Part shown: positions 25,762-33,678 of the stretch, in pieces
How positions within the stretch are numbered: position 1 is the stretch's first letter
How the letters are laid out: each line of letters opens with the position of its first letter
DNA from: Rhodanobacter_A agri
Lineage (GTDB): Bacteria > Pseudomonadota > Gammaproteobacteria > Xanthomonadales > Rhodanobacteraceae
Reading direction: 5' to 3'
Length of the DNA: 64,000 bases
Assembly: GCF_044904705.1 (NCBI RefSeq)
Contig: NZ_JADIKL010000007.1
Location: 124,001-188,000 of the forward strand
The notes under the pieces: model-generated
What the model was told of the DNA's origin: nothing
Database searches by the model: none
What the model saw: the letters and a program-made list of their open reading frames with translations, nothing else
Program-made: the position numbers and the translations under genes

Positions 25762-28700
25762 CCAATCCTTTGACGCCGGCTCGTCTTGGCCAGAGCGCAG
25801 TCCTGCTTCCAAACGGAACAGTTCGACTGAACGGCGGCTTCGATCTGATGGGTCACCCTGTTGCCGCGGCGACGGTGTTCGATCCCCGCACGCAGCAATT
25901 CCGCTCTGTGACTGCAGTGGCGGCAGTAGCCTCTGACGGTGGCCTCGCCAATCCGAAATTGATGGCATCCTCGCCGAATGCGAATGCCGTCGATTTTCCG
26001 GCTGACGGAATTCTATCGCTCCGATTCTCCGAGCCGATGGATCCGCATACGCTCAATGCACAAACGATTACGTTGCTCGGTCCTGGGGGGCAAACGCCTA
26101 TTAAGGTAGTGGGTGTGGAAGGTGGTCGCCTGGCCTTTATTGCACCAGCACGTGACTTGTTTCCCGGCGCGCATTACACGCTATTCATGCAAGGAGTCAT
26201 GTCGCAACGTCGGTCTACGATGATGTTCGTTGCGATAGATTTTTTGGTCGCCTCCGTGCAAGCCTCAGGAAAAGCCGCGCTATCCGTTCAACCGAAGGGC
26301 GGCGTAGCAGTCCCTACGAGTGCCGCAAGCCTTGCAGCGGGCATGGTTGGCCTGCTGAGCCCCTCTTCGGGCACCTTGGTTTCATCGCCCCTGCGTGTGA
26401 TGACCGGTGCGGGCATCTCGAATGCTGTTGCAACTGGTCCCTGTACCGCGCGGATAACCACTCAAGTCATGCTCTGTCGGCCGCACAGCTATTTTGAGGA
26501 TGGCGCTTGGTATCCGGGGCAGGACGTAGCCGGTGCCGCCGGACATGCGCACTGGCGTGCCAACATGCCGGAAATGACGCCGCAAGAGATCGCACATATC
26601 GCGTTGTTGCGTCGGCGACATTCGGGTCGTGGTCTTGCTGGCGTGAGCGGCCGCATCGCGTTGGTGGATGGCACTCCCGTTGCCAATGTGGATGTCAGCA
26701 TCGGATCTGCGCACGTACGCACCGATATCCATGGTGATTTCGTTCTGCAGGGCGTGTCTTCCGGTCGCCAAGTGCTGTACGTGGACGGTTCCACTGCGGA
26801 TTCCGCTGGTCACGAGTACGGCCAATTTCTCGCTGGTGTGGATTTAAAAACTGGACTTGTGACGCCGCTGCCTTATCGAATGTATCTGCCGCGGATTTTG
26901 GCGCGTGACAAGATCGAGTTGCCGTCACCTACGACACGCGACATGATCGTGATGCAGCCGGACATGCCGGGCCTCGAGATATTCATCCCTGCCGGCACCG
27001 TGATTCATGACCGTAAAGGCAAAGTGGTCACTGAACTGGCCATTGTGCCGACACCGACAGACCGATCGCCCGTCCTGACTCCGCTCAACTTTCCGGTGTA
27101 TTTCAGCCTGCAACCTGGTGGGGCTACGGTCCAGAACATTGATCCGCACCAGACCCAAGGCATCACGCTTACCTATCCAAATTACGATCACGTTCCCGCC
27201 GGCACGCCAGGCGATTTCATTGCCTACAGTCCGGAGGTTGGTTGGCAACACTACGGCAAGGGTAAGATCACCCCCGACGGAGCTCAGTTGAAACCAGCCG
27301 TTGGCGTTCATCTGGAAACCCTGACATCGGCCAGTTGGGCCGAAGGTGATGCCAATCCTGGGGATGCAAAGCCGGCCAAGCCGAATGGTCCTTGCTGCGC
27401 TGATCCTGTAGATCTTGGATCAGGGACGCTGACAGAAGCGCAGGTCGACGTCACCATCAACGATGTCATTCCGCTTCAGCTGGTGCGCTATTGGCATGCT
27501 ATCAATTCACAGGTGTTGCTCAACGCCGCAGCTACGTCCGAAACACGTATGTTTGGCGGCTGGCGCTCTAACTTCGACAGCTTCGTCTACAGTCCATCCA
27601 GATCCTGGACTGATCCAGGACAAGGTGTGCGCTTGCCCAACGGCTATTTGCTGGCGCCGTTCTCCTCCATAACGCCACGGCTCGGCGTCGCGCAATCCTG
27701 GGTTTACAGCGGGTCCGAGACACAGTATATCGGCGCCGTCCTTAATGCGCCGTACAGTCCTTCGGACTGCAACAATCCCGATGGATCAGAGTGCTACTAC
27801 CTGCAGACACGTGATGGTACGCAATATTGGTACGACGATTTCAATGGTCTCTACCTGATTCGCGACCGCTTCGGAAATGAAGTATCGCTAGCCAAGAATG
27901 GTGGCCTTGTGCAACAGGTAACGTCGCCCAGCGGGCGGTACCTGAGCTTTACCTACAATGCCAACAACAATGTGCAGTCCGTTGTAGACAACAGTGGGCG
28001 TACTTGGGCTTACAACTACCATACTGACACGGTGCCAGTGGCAGGTTGGGCAGCAGATGGATCTTCACCGCCTCCAGCCTCCGGAAATTCAGCCACTATC
28101 GCGTTCCTTGACAAAGTGACGTACCCGGATAGCACCACGGGGCAATTTACTTACAACGAGAATTTTTCCGCGCCCGTCGCCACCTCTGGTACTAAGGGGC
28201 AGGTGAGCGTCAGTTCGTGCCCTTACTACCCGGTGCCGGGCACTTTGAGCACCATGGTCGACCGCGATGGGCATACGACCGCCTCGAACACCTATTGCAG
28301 TCTGGAGGTCGTTAAACAGACGCTAGCAGATGGCAGCAATTTTACGTTTGCATATCAGCAGGACAGCAACGACAACACAACGTCGACTACCGTCACCGAC
28401 CCCGTTGGCAACGCCACCGTCACTAACTTCGATCCGGTCAGTGGCTATCCCGCTTCGGTTGCCCGTGCCTCCGGTACCCCTCTTGCGCAGACGACGACCT
28501 ATACACGAGAGAGCTCTGGCCTGGTCGATTCGGTAACCGATGCGTTGGGCCGAACCAATAGCTATACCTACGATAGCCGTGGCAACGTGCTCACTCACAA
28601 CCTGACTGGCTTGGCCGGTACGCCGAGCAGCGTGACCGAGCAATTCACCTGGACGCCCGACTACAACCAGATCGCCACCTATCAGGATGGCTTGGGCCAC

Positions 28701-30695
28701 ACCACCACGTTCACCTATACCAATGGCTGCCTGACCCAGGTCGCAGATCCGCTTGGAAACACCACCACCATCACCTGCAGCCCCAGCGGCCAGCCGCTGA
28801 CCGTCACCGATGCGCTGAATCACGCAACGACCTTCAGCTACCAGGCGTATGACCTGCAGGCGGTCACCGACGCACTCGGTCGCGTCACCACCTTCACCAC
28901 GGATCCACTGGGTCGACAGGTGGCCGTAGCCGACCCGGCCGGCAACATCTCGCGCCGGACCTACGACCCCAACAACGATTGGGTGAATACGTTCGTCGAT
29001 CCGATGGGCAACACCACGGCCATCCAGCACGACGCCATGGGCAATGTGCAATCCGTGACACTGCCGCCTACCGCGGGCTCGCTTACGGGCGGCACCATCA
29101 GCTACCAGTACAACGCCCGCAACTGGCTGAAACAGCGTACCGATGCACTGAATCAGTCCGAGTCCTGGACCTACGACGGCACGGGGGATGTCCTGACCCG
29201 CACCGATCGCAAGAGCCAGCTGACGCAGTACAGCTACGACGCGCTCGGCCGCCTGAGCCAGACCACCTACGCCGATGGATCGAACGTGATCACTACGTAC
29301 GACGTGGGCAACCGAATCATCGAGCTCAACGACTCGATCAACGGCATCCAACAGTTCGCCTGGAACGGTCTGAATGAACTGACCCAGCAGGTCAGTCCGC
29401 AGGGCACAGTGAGCTACCAGTACGATGCCGCGGGCCGGCGGCAGTCTATGGTTGCGGGTGTGCAGGCCCAGGTGAACTACACTTACGACAACGCGAATCG
29501 CCTGACCGCACTCGCCCAGGGCAGCACCGGCCTGACGCGTACCTTTGACAACGCCAATCGGCTGCAGCAGCTGACCTTGCCTAACGGCGTCACGGAAACC
29601 TACGGCTACGACAACGCCAACGAGGTCACGGGCATTGCCTATGCCCAGGGCAACGGTACCAGTCTGGGTAACCTCGCCTATACCTACGACACCGTCGGCC
29701 GGCGCGTCAGCCAGATCGGGACTTTCGCTTCGGATACCTTGCCCACTGCGACCAGCCAGGCGGGCACTTTCGATCTCAACAACCGGCAGACGAGCTACAA
29801 CGGCACCACGCTCCAATATGACGCGAACGGCAATGTGACATCCGATGGCGTACGCACTTACGCGTGGAACGCGAGAAACCAGCTGACCCAGATCCAGCAG
29901 GGCAGTACCGTAGTCGCCAGTTTCACCTACGATGCCATGGGGCGTCGGCAGTCCAAGAGCCTCAATGGCGGCACCGTCACCACCTATCTGTACGACGGCG
30001 CCACCCCTGTACTGGAGACTCAGGGCGGTACGGTGACACCGATCCTGACTGGGCTTGGCGTGGATCAGTACTTTGCTCGGCCGGAGGCTACGGGCGCTGC
30101 GTATTTCTTGACCGATGCGCAGGGCAGCACCATCGGCCTCACCGACGGCGGCGGCAACCTGGTCCAGCAGTATCAGTACAGCCCCTATGGCAAGGTGACT
30201 GCTAGCAACACTGGGACCAGTAATCCCTACCAGTACACTGGCCGCGAGAACGATGGAGGTGGCCTCTATTACTATCGTGCTCGTTACTACAGTACGACGA
30301 TGAAGCGGTTCCTCTCGGAGGATCCTATGGGGTTTGCAGGTGGTCAGAACGATTTCTATGCCTATGTTGGGGGGAATCCGCTGAGCTATATCGATCCATT
30401 TGGCCTGCAAGATTCTATCGGCAAGCAGGAGAGGGATAATGCAATTCAGTTCGCCGTAAATGAAGCATCTGCAGTCGTACTAACAGATGCTGAAGGAGCG
30501 GTATCGGATGTTGGAGTGCCGGCAGCAGCGCTGCCGGGAGCCGTTGGATCTGTAATTCGATCGATGGCTCAATCAGATTGCAAAGAATATATGCAAGATG
30601 GGACACATGAATATCCACGTTTTAATGATATGAATTGGTCTGATTACCCTAATTTCTCCGTGGCATGGGGGGCTTACTTAAAAAAACACTTGTAA
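25539..30695 (+). CDS. Kelch/RHS-repeat protein with RHS core (main part)
   Basis: A 1718-residue frame that continues the kelch/RHS gene. In order: kelch-like blades (SATVLSDGRVFFAGG, SAVLLPNGTVRLNGG) to about residue 110, an SbsA-type Ig-like domain (LRFSEPMDPHTLNAQTITL) at about 150-230, a carboxypeptidase-regulatory-like domain (IALVDGTPVANVDVSIG) at about 370-420, a DUF6531-like opening of the RHS shell (DPVDLGSGTLTEAQVDVTIN) near 630, many YD repeats from about 1000, and the RHS-associated core (YYYRARYYSTTMKRFLSEDP, GGNPLSYIDPFGL) at about 1585-1622. The tip after DPFGL is about 96 residues, more AT-rich, and matches no toxin I know. The protein should be exported and form a beta cocoon. 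No immunity gene follows; an IS element does. Confidence 0.82.
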   Translation: MDAQGRALTHGWWFDPATRSLSPATDLPLSPRVAGSATVLSDGRVFFAGGWSTLSNGMPPAEIWNPRTNAYEIVTNPLTPARLGQSAVLLPNGTVRLNGGFDLMGHPVAAATVFDPRTQQFRSVTAVAAVASDGGLANPKLMASSPNANAVDFPADGILSLRFSEPMDPHTLNAQTITLLGPGGQTPIKVVGVEGGRLAFIAPARDLFPGAHYTLFMQGVMSQRRSTMMFVAIDFLVASVQASGKAALSVQPKGGVAVPTSAASLAAGMVGLLSPSSGTLVSSPLRVMTGAGISNAVATGPCTARITTQVMLCRPHSYFEDGAWYPGQDVAGAAGHAHWRANMPEMTPQEIAHIALLRRRHSGRGLAGVSGRIALVDGTPVANVDVSIGSAHVRTDIHGDFVLQGVSSGRQVLYVDGSTADSAGHEYGQFLAGVDLKTGLVTPLPYRMYLPRILARDKIELPSPTTRDMIVMQPDMPGLEIFIPAGTVIHDRKGKVVTELAIVPTPTDRSPVLTPLNFPVYFSLQPGGATVQNIDPHQTQGITLTYPNYDHVPAGTPGDFIAYSPEVGWQHYGKGKITPDGAQLKPAVGVHLETLTSASWAEGDANPGDAKPAKPNGPCCADPVDLGSGTLTEAQVDVTINDVIPLQLVRYWHAINSQVLLNAAATSETRMFGGWRSNFDSFVYSPSRSWTDPGQGVRLPNGYLLAPFSSITPRLGVAQSWVYSGSETQYIGAVLNAPYSPSDCNNPDGSECYYLQTRDGTQYWYDDFNGLYLIRDRFGNEVSLAKNGGLVQQVTSPSGRYLSFTYNANNNVQSVVDNSGRTWAYNYHTDTVPVAGWAADGSSPPPASGNSATIAFLDKVTYPDSTTGQFTYNENFSAPVATSGTKGQVSVSSCPYYPVPGTLSTMVDRDGHTTASNTYCSLEVVKQTLADGSNFTFAYQQDSNDNTTSTTVTDPVGNATVTNFDPVSGYPASVARASGTPLAQTTTYTRESSGLVDSVTDALGRTNSYTYDSRGNVLTHNLTGLAGTPSSVTEQFTWTPDYNQIATYQDGLGHTTTFTYTNGCLTQVADPLGNTTTITCSPSGQPLTVTDALNHATTFSYQAYDLQAVTDALGRVTTFTTDPLGRQVAVADPAGNISRRTYDPNNDWVNTFVDPMGNTTAIQHDAMGNVQSVTLPPTAGSLTGGTISYQYNARNWLKQRTDALNQSESWTYDGTGDVLTRTDRKSQLTQYSYDALGRLSQTTYADGSNVITTYDVGNRIIELNDSINGIQQFAWNGLNELTQQVSPQGTVSYQYDAAGRRQSMVAGVQAQVNYTYDNANRLTALAQGSTGLTRTFDNANRLQQLTLPNGVTETYGYDNANEVTGIAYAQGNGTSLGNLAYTYDTVGRRVSQIGTFASDTLPTATSQAGTFDLNNRQTSYNGTTLQYDANGNVTSDGVRTYAWNARNQLTQIQQGSTVVASFTYDAMGRRQSKSLNGGTVTTYLYDGATPVLETQGGTVTPILTGLGVDQYFARPEATGAAYFLTDAQGSTIGLTDGGGNLVQQYQYSPYGKVTASNTGTSNPYQYTGRENDGGGLYYYRARYYSTTMKRFLSEDPMGFAGGQNDFYAYVGGNPLSYIDPFGLQDSIGKQERDNAIQFAVNEASAVVLTDAEGAVSDVGVPAAALPGAVGSVIRSMAQSDCKEYMQDGTHEYPRFNDMNWSDYPNFSVAWGAYLKKHL

Positions 30696-30727
30696 TAATG
30701 CCCATGAATTCACGAAATAATTTAGTC

Positions 30728-31299
30728 CTGAAGCGTCCTCGTTGATTCGAGCCAGTCGGAAGTAGAGTTCCCCACCGAAGGAGCTCTGCATGAAGAAGTC
30801 GAAGTTCAGCGAGGAACAGATCGTCCGGATCCTCAAGGAGGTCGAGGCCGGCGAGAAGGTCGCTGAGACGTGCCGCAAGCACGGCATCAGCGAGCCGACG
30901 TACTACGTCTGGAAGAACAAGTACGCCGGCATGGAGGTGTCGCAGTTGCACCACCTGAAGGACGTCGAGAGCGAGCTGGCCCGGCTCAAGCGCGTGTATG
31001 CCGATCTGGCGCTGGAACATCACGAGCTAAAGGACGTCCTGTCGCGAAAAGGCTGAGCCAGACGCGGCGACTGGAGCTGAGTCTGGCGATGCAGACCGAT
31101 CACGGCCTGAGTGTCTGTCGTGCCGACCGCACACTGGGCCTGTCGCGCTCGGCACGGCACTACGTCCCGCACCGGCGGGACGACACGGCACTGATCGAGG
31201 CGATCGAAGCCCACCGGAAGGACAACCCCGGTCACGGCTTTGGCCTGCTGTCCGACCAGGCGCTGCAACCCCGCGGCTTCGGTGACCTGAGCCGAAACG
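30728..31299 (+). mobile_element. Truncated IS3-family element
   Basis: The remnant carries an intact OrfA and the first part of OrfB, then is cut by the left end of a second IS at 31300. The left boundary is not certain. A sequence starting TGAAGCGTCC near 30728 with an AGTAGAGTTCCCC stretch resembles the leader of the second element and may be the terminal repeat. The right end is gone. Confidence 0.6.
30790..31056 (+). CDS. IS3-family transposase OrfA (first element)
   Basis: An 88-residue OrfA with the helix-turn-helix of IS3-family elements (KFSEEQIVRILKEVEAGEKV, CRKHGISEPTYYVWKNKY) and a leucine-zipper-like helix (LKDVESELARLKRVYADL). It binds the IS ends and is normally made as a fusion with OrfB by a -1 frameshift. 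The sequence CGAAAAG just before the stop codon is a plausible slip site, and OrfB continues in the -1 frame. The AAGGAGCTCTGC leader gives a ribosome site. Confidence 0.88.
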   Translation: MKKSKFSEEQIVRILKEVEAGEKVAETCRKHGISEPTYYVWKNKYAGMEVSQLHHLKDVESELARLKRVYADLALEHHELKDVLSRKG

Positions 31300-31304
31300 T
31301 GTAG
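31050..31304 (+). pseudogene. Truncated IS3-family OrfB (first element)
   Basis: In the -1 frame relative to OrfA, codons read AKRLSQTRRLELSL, then the N-terminal HTH_21-like region of OrfB (LSVCRADRTLGLSRSARHY, IEAIEAHRKDNPGHGFGLL). The frame ends at about 31304, right where the second IS begins, so the DDE catalytic core is missing. It cannot encode an active transposase. Confidence 0.75.
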
Positions 31305-31323
31305 CCACTTGGAAGGTGAGTTC
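31300..31323 (+). repeat. Left terminal inverted repeat of the second IS3 element
   Basis: It begins TGTAGCCACTTGG and ends GTGAGTTC, matching the reverse complement of 32432-32455 at most positions. Such repeats are the transposase binding and cleavage sites. Confidence 0.82.
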
Positions 31324-31350
31324 TCTACCCTAATCAGGCAAGGAGAACTC

Positions 31351-31614
31351 ATGAAGAAGCGATTCACCGAAGAGCAGATCATCGCGGTCCTGCGCGAGAG
31401 CGAGGCTGGCGATGTGCCGATCAAGGTGCTCTGCAAGCACCACAACATCAGCGAGCAGACGTTCTTCCGCTGGCGCAACAAATATGGCGGCATGGATGTG
31501 CCCGATGCCCGCCGACTGAAGGATCTGGAGGCGGAGAACGCTCGCCTGAAACGGTTGCTGGCTGAGCAGGTCTTGGTGATCGACGGGCTGAAGGAGTTCA
31601 GCCGAAAAAAATGA
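31351..31614 (+). CDS. IS3-family transposase OrfA (second element)
   Basis: An 87-residue OrfA: HTH (RFTEEQIIAVLRESEAGDV, CKHHNISEQTFFRWRNKY) followed by a coiled coil (RLKDLEAENARLKRLLAEQ). AGGAGAA lies upstream of the start. The last codons run through A7 at 31605-31611 (CGA AAA AAA TGA), a classic -1 slippery site for making the OrfAB transposase. OrfB begins at the overlapping ATG at 31611 in the -1 frame. Confidence 0.9.
   Translation: MKKRFTEEQIIAVLRESEAGDVPIKVLCKHHNISEQTFFRWRNKYGGMDVPDARRLKDLEAENARLKRLLAEQVLVIDGLKEFSRKK
31605..31611 (+). promoter_or_regulatory. A7 slippery site for -1 frameshifting in the IS3 element
   Basis: Seven A at the OrfA/OrfB junction allow a -1 slip that would fuse OrfA to OrfB, the usual way IS3-family elements make active transposase. 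Confidence 0.7.
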
Positions 31615-32446
31615 CATCCCCGTCGGGACGCCGCGCCGCACTGGAGGCGCTGACCTGCCGGGGTATCTCCCAGCGCAAAGCCTGCGGCTACCTCGGGCTG
31701 AGCCGTCGCGTCGCCAGCTACACCTTGAAGCAACCGGCCAAGGATCAAGCCTTGGGCGAAAACTGGTGACGGCGTCGACGCAGATGCCGCGGTTCGGCTA
31801 CCGCCGCATGGCGGTATGGCTGGGACTGGGCCAGTCCCGAGTGCGGCGCCGGTGGCGCGATCTGGGCTTGAACATCCCACGTCGCCGTCCCCGACGCCGG
31901 CGCAGCGGCCATGACATCCGATTGCCCGGCGCGGTCACGCCCAACCAAGTATGGAGCTACGACTTTGTGCACGATCAGATGGTGGATGGGCGCAGCCTGA
32001 AGATGTTGTGCGTGATCGACGAGCACACCCGCGAATGCCTGGCCATCGAGGTGGCGGCCCGGTTGCGTGCCCAAGATGTCATCCTGGTCCTGTCACGGTT
32101 GATGCGCCTGTACGGCAAGCCGGCCTACGTGCGCTCGGACAACGGCGCCGAGTTCACCGCAGCGGCGGTCATGCGCTGGCTACGCGATGCCGCCATCGGT
32201 CCGGCCTTCATCGCGCCGGGCAGTCCATGGCAGAACGGCTTCGTCGAGAGCTTCAACAGCAAGTTGCGCGACGAGCTGCTCAACCGCGAGTGGTTCCGAA
32301 GCCGCGCGGAGGCCAAGGTGCTCATCGAGCGATGGCGGCAGTTTTACAACGAGCAACGACCACACAGTGCACTGGGTTACCAGCCACCGGCATCCGTCCG
32401 GCGCGCATGGGACCAGGCTAATATCCCAGCCGAACTCACTGCCTGA
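31611..32446 (+). pseudogene. IS3-family transposase OrfB, frameshifted (second element)
   Basis: The first 52 codons (from MTSPSGRRAALEAL) run in one frame to a TGA ending at 31769. The rest, from QMPRFGYRRMAVWLG to RRAWDQANIPAELTA, continues in another frame. The change falls at AAAA (31759-31762), where one added A would restore K-L-V-T-A-S and a complete protein. The integrase core is intact in the second part, with DDE residues in VWSYDFVHD, VRSDNGAEF and ESFNSKLRDEL. The second part alone (from about 31766) lacks the N-terminal HTH_21 region. Probably inactive unless the frame break is an assembly error. Confidence 0.78.
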
Positions 32447-32455
32447 TTGGCTACA
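32432..32455 (-). repeat. Right terminal inverted repeat of the second IS3 element
   Basis: It reads GAACTCACTG to TGGCTACA on the plus strand and is the reverse complement of the left end over the outer 8 and inner 8 bases. Confidence 0.82.
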
Positions 32456-32477
32456 TTTTTCCGGCGCAGGTCATGCT

Positions 32478-32534
32478 GCCTAACATCTCGTTCAAGGTGA
32501 ACGCCTTCGCCGCCGCTTAACTCCAGCGTTAGGC
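32478..32534 (+). other. attC-like integron cassette recombination site
   Basis: The site opens with GCCTAAC (fits RYYYAAC, R'' box) and closes with GTTAGGC (fits GTTRRRY, R' box) 57 bases later. Inside are TCGTTCAAGG and GCTTAACTCCAGC, in the order and spacing of L'' and L' boxes of class-1-type cassette sites. Pairing of the outer boxes extends to 11 bases (TGCTGCCTAAC with GTTAGGCAGCA). No integron integrase is in the window, so this is an orphan or relict site, or a chance import with a cassette. Confidence 0.68.
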
Positions 32535-32539
32535 AGCAG

Positions 32540-32764
32540 ATGCGGCTCTCCGTAATCTTGACAGTTCTATTTTCGGCCTTTGCGTCACCCGCAATGTGGG
32601 CGACACCGGACCATGATCGATGGGTTCTACTGATCAACTTCATCGGTGTGCGCACTCAAGCGCCGCCGGCCAACTCGCTGGCTGAACACCGGTCCCGCTG
32701 GACCTTCCCGGACATCGACTTGCTTACCTGCGCCACGGCGTCATGCGGGTGCAGGCTTTCCTGA
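32540..32764 (+). CDS. Cassette-like small exported protein start, probably truncated
   Basis: An ATG five bases after the attC-like site opens a 74-codon frame, the position expected for a cassette gene. The first 21 residues look like a signal peptide (MRLSVILTVLFSAFASPAMWA), followed by TPDHDRWVLLINF. From about base 32650 the sequence becomes GC-rich and runs antisense into the 3' end of folE2, so the original gene was probably cut there. The real coding part would be only about 35-38 codons. Confidence 0.35.
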   Translation: MRLSVILTVLFSAFASPAMWATPDHDRWVLLINFIGVRTQAPPANSLAEHRSRWTFPDIDLLTCATASCGCRLS

Positions 32765-33678
32765 TGCTCGAGACGGACGTGAAAGTCCACGATGGTGTCA
32801 TCGTCATCCAGTACACGCTGGATGCGGCGCGCAGCGTCTTCGCAGAACATGGGGTTGGCACCGTTGGCGCGTGCGAAAGCCTGTTCGTCTTCGCGCTTCA
32901 CAGCCGTCTGCACTGGCGTGCCGAGCGCGTGTTCGACACGGTCTATCAGGGAGATAAGGTTCAGTGGCGCAGCTTCGGCGAAGCGCACTGCAAGTCGCGC
33001 CACGCTACGTTGCGCGTGCGGTGTGGCGACGATGCCACGCTCGGTGCCCAGCCAGGCCAGTACGGCTGCATGCTCCAGTGGTTGGGTTGCGTCGAAATCG
33101 TGCGCGAACTGTTGCTGTATCAGCTGGCGCGATAGCGCCGCAGAGGCGGGGCAGGTAGAGGAATACGTCACTTCGGTGCCCAACTCCAGGTGGAAGCCGT
33201 CGCTATCCAGACGGGCGTCGATGGACACCGGGTAGGCGCGCCAGCCCGCATGGCCACTGCGCAGCGCCGCACGACGCACGAGCAGGTCGAAGCACAAGCT
33301 GGTTCGTGCGCGCTGGGCCAGGCCGCGCTGCGAGACGAGAAGGGCGCACAGCAGGGATTCGAGCAGTGCTGCATCCAGCGGCCGTACGGCCAGATATTCG
33401 TCCGCCAGCAGATACAGGCGGGACATGTGGATGCCACGCCGGTCCGGCTGCGCCAGGTCGACGAACAGGCCCACCCGGGCGCTGGCGCGCTGCAGGTCGC
33501 CGTTGCCGGCATCGAAATGTACCGGCATCTCGATACCGTTCATGCCTACCCAGTCCAGAACGCCACCCGGGTGCGAATGGGCGTGGACGGCGACGTCGGG
33601 CAGCGGGCTTTCACGGTCGCCCGTGGTCCCGGGGTGGTGCCGGTTGCCGGCCTCAGGGTGTGTTTCGCCGCGCGCCAC
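32656..33678 (-). CDS. folE2: GTP cyclohydrolase FolE2 (type IB)
   Basis: About 340 residues. It makes 7,8-dihydroneopterin triphosphate from GTP, the first step to folate and related pterins, and stands in for zinc-dependent FolE when zinc is scarce. Family marks: PLPDVAVHAH near the start, WVGMNGIEMPV, RRGIHMSRLY, the cysteine motif VTYSSTCPASAALS, the histidine motif PHAQRS, and the C-terminal ANPMFCEDAARRI and LEHQESLHPHDA. I prefer the GTG at 33678 because GGAG lies seven bases upstream. ATG 33705 is an alternative, and both overlap the end of the protease gene. No Zur-type site was identified. Confidence 0.85.
   Translation of the reverse strand: MARGETHPEAGNRHHPGTTGDRESPLPDVAVHAHSHPGGVLDWVGMNGIEMPVHFDAGNGDLQRASARVGLFVDLAQPDRRGIHMSRLYLLADEYLAVRPLDAALLESLLCALLVSQRGLAQRARTSLCFDLLVRRAALRSGHAGWRAYPVSIDARLDSDGFHLELGTEVTYSSTCPASAALSRQLIQQQFAHDFDATQPLEHAAVLAWLGTERGIVATPHAQRSVARLAVRFAEAAPLNLISLIDRVEHALGTPVQTAVKREDEQAFARANGANPMFCEDAARRIQRVLDDDDTIVDFHVRLEHQESLHPHDAVAQVSKSMSGKVQRDRCSASELAGGA

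Larger units (their letters stand above)
31300..32455 (+). mobile_element. IS3-family insertion sequence with terminal inverted repeats
   Basis: An element of 1156 bases with TG...CA termini. Left and right ends match over 24 bases with about five mismatches (outer TGTAGCCA and inner GTGAGTTC are exact). It contains OrfA, a slippery A7 and an OrfB that is frameshifted. The bases flanking it (ACG on the left, TTT on the right) do not form a target duplication. Its left flank is the interior of another IS and its right flank is unrelated, so one side was probably lost by deletion. Confidence 0.85.

Noticed and set aside
28323..30410. A 695-residue minus-strand frame antisense to the RHS repeats.
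   Set aside because: Repetitive YD-repeat coding often leaves the opposite strand open; no domain or ribosome site was seen.
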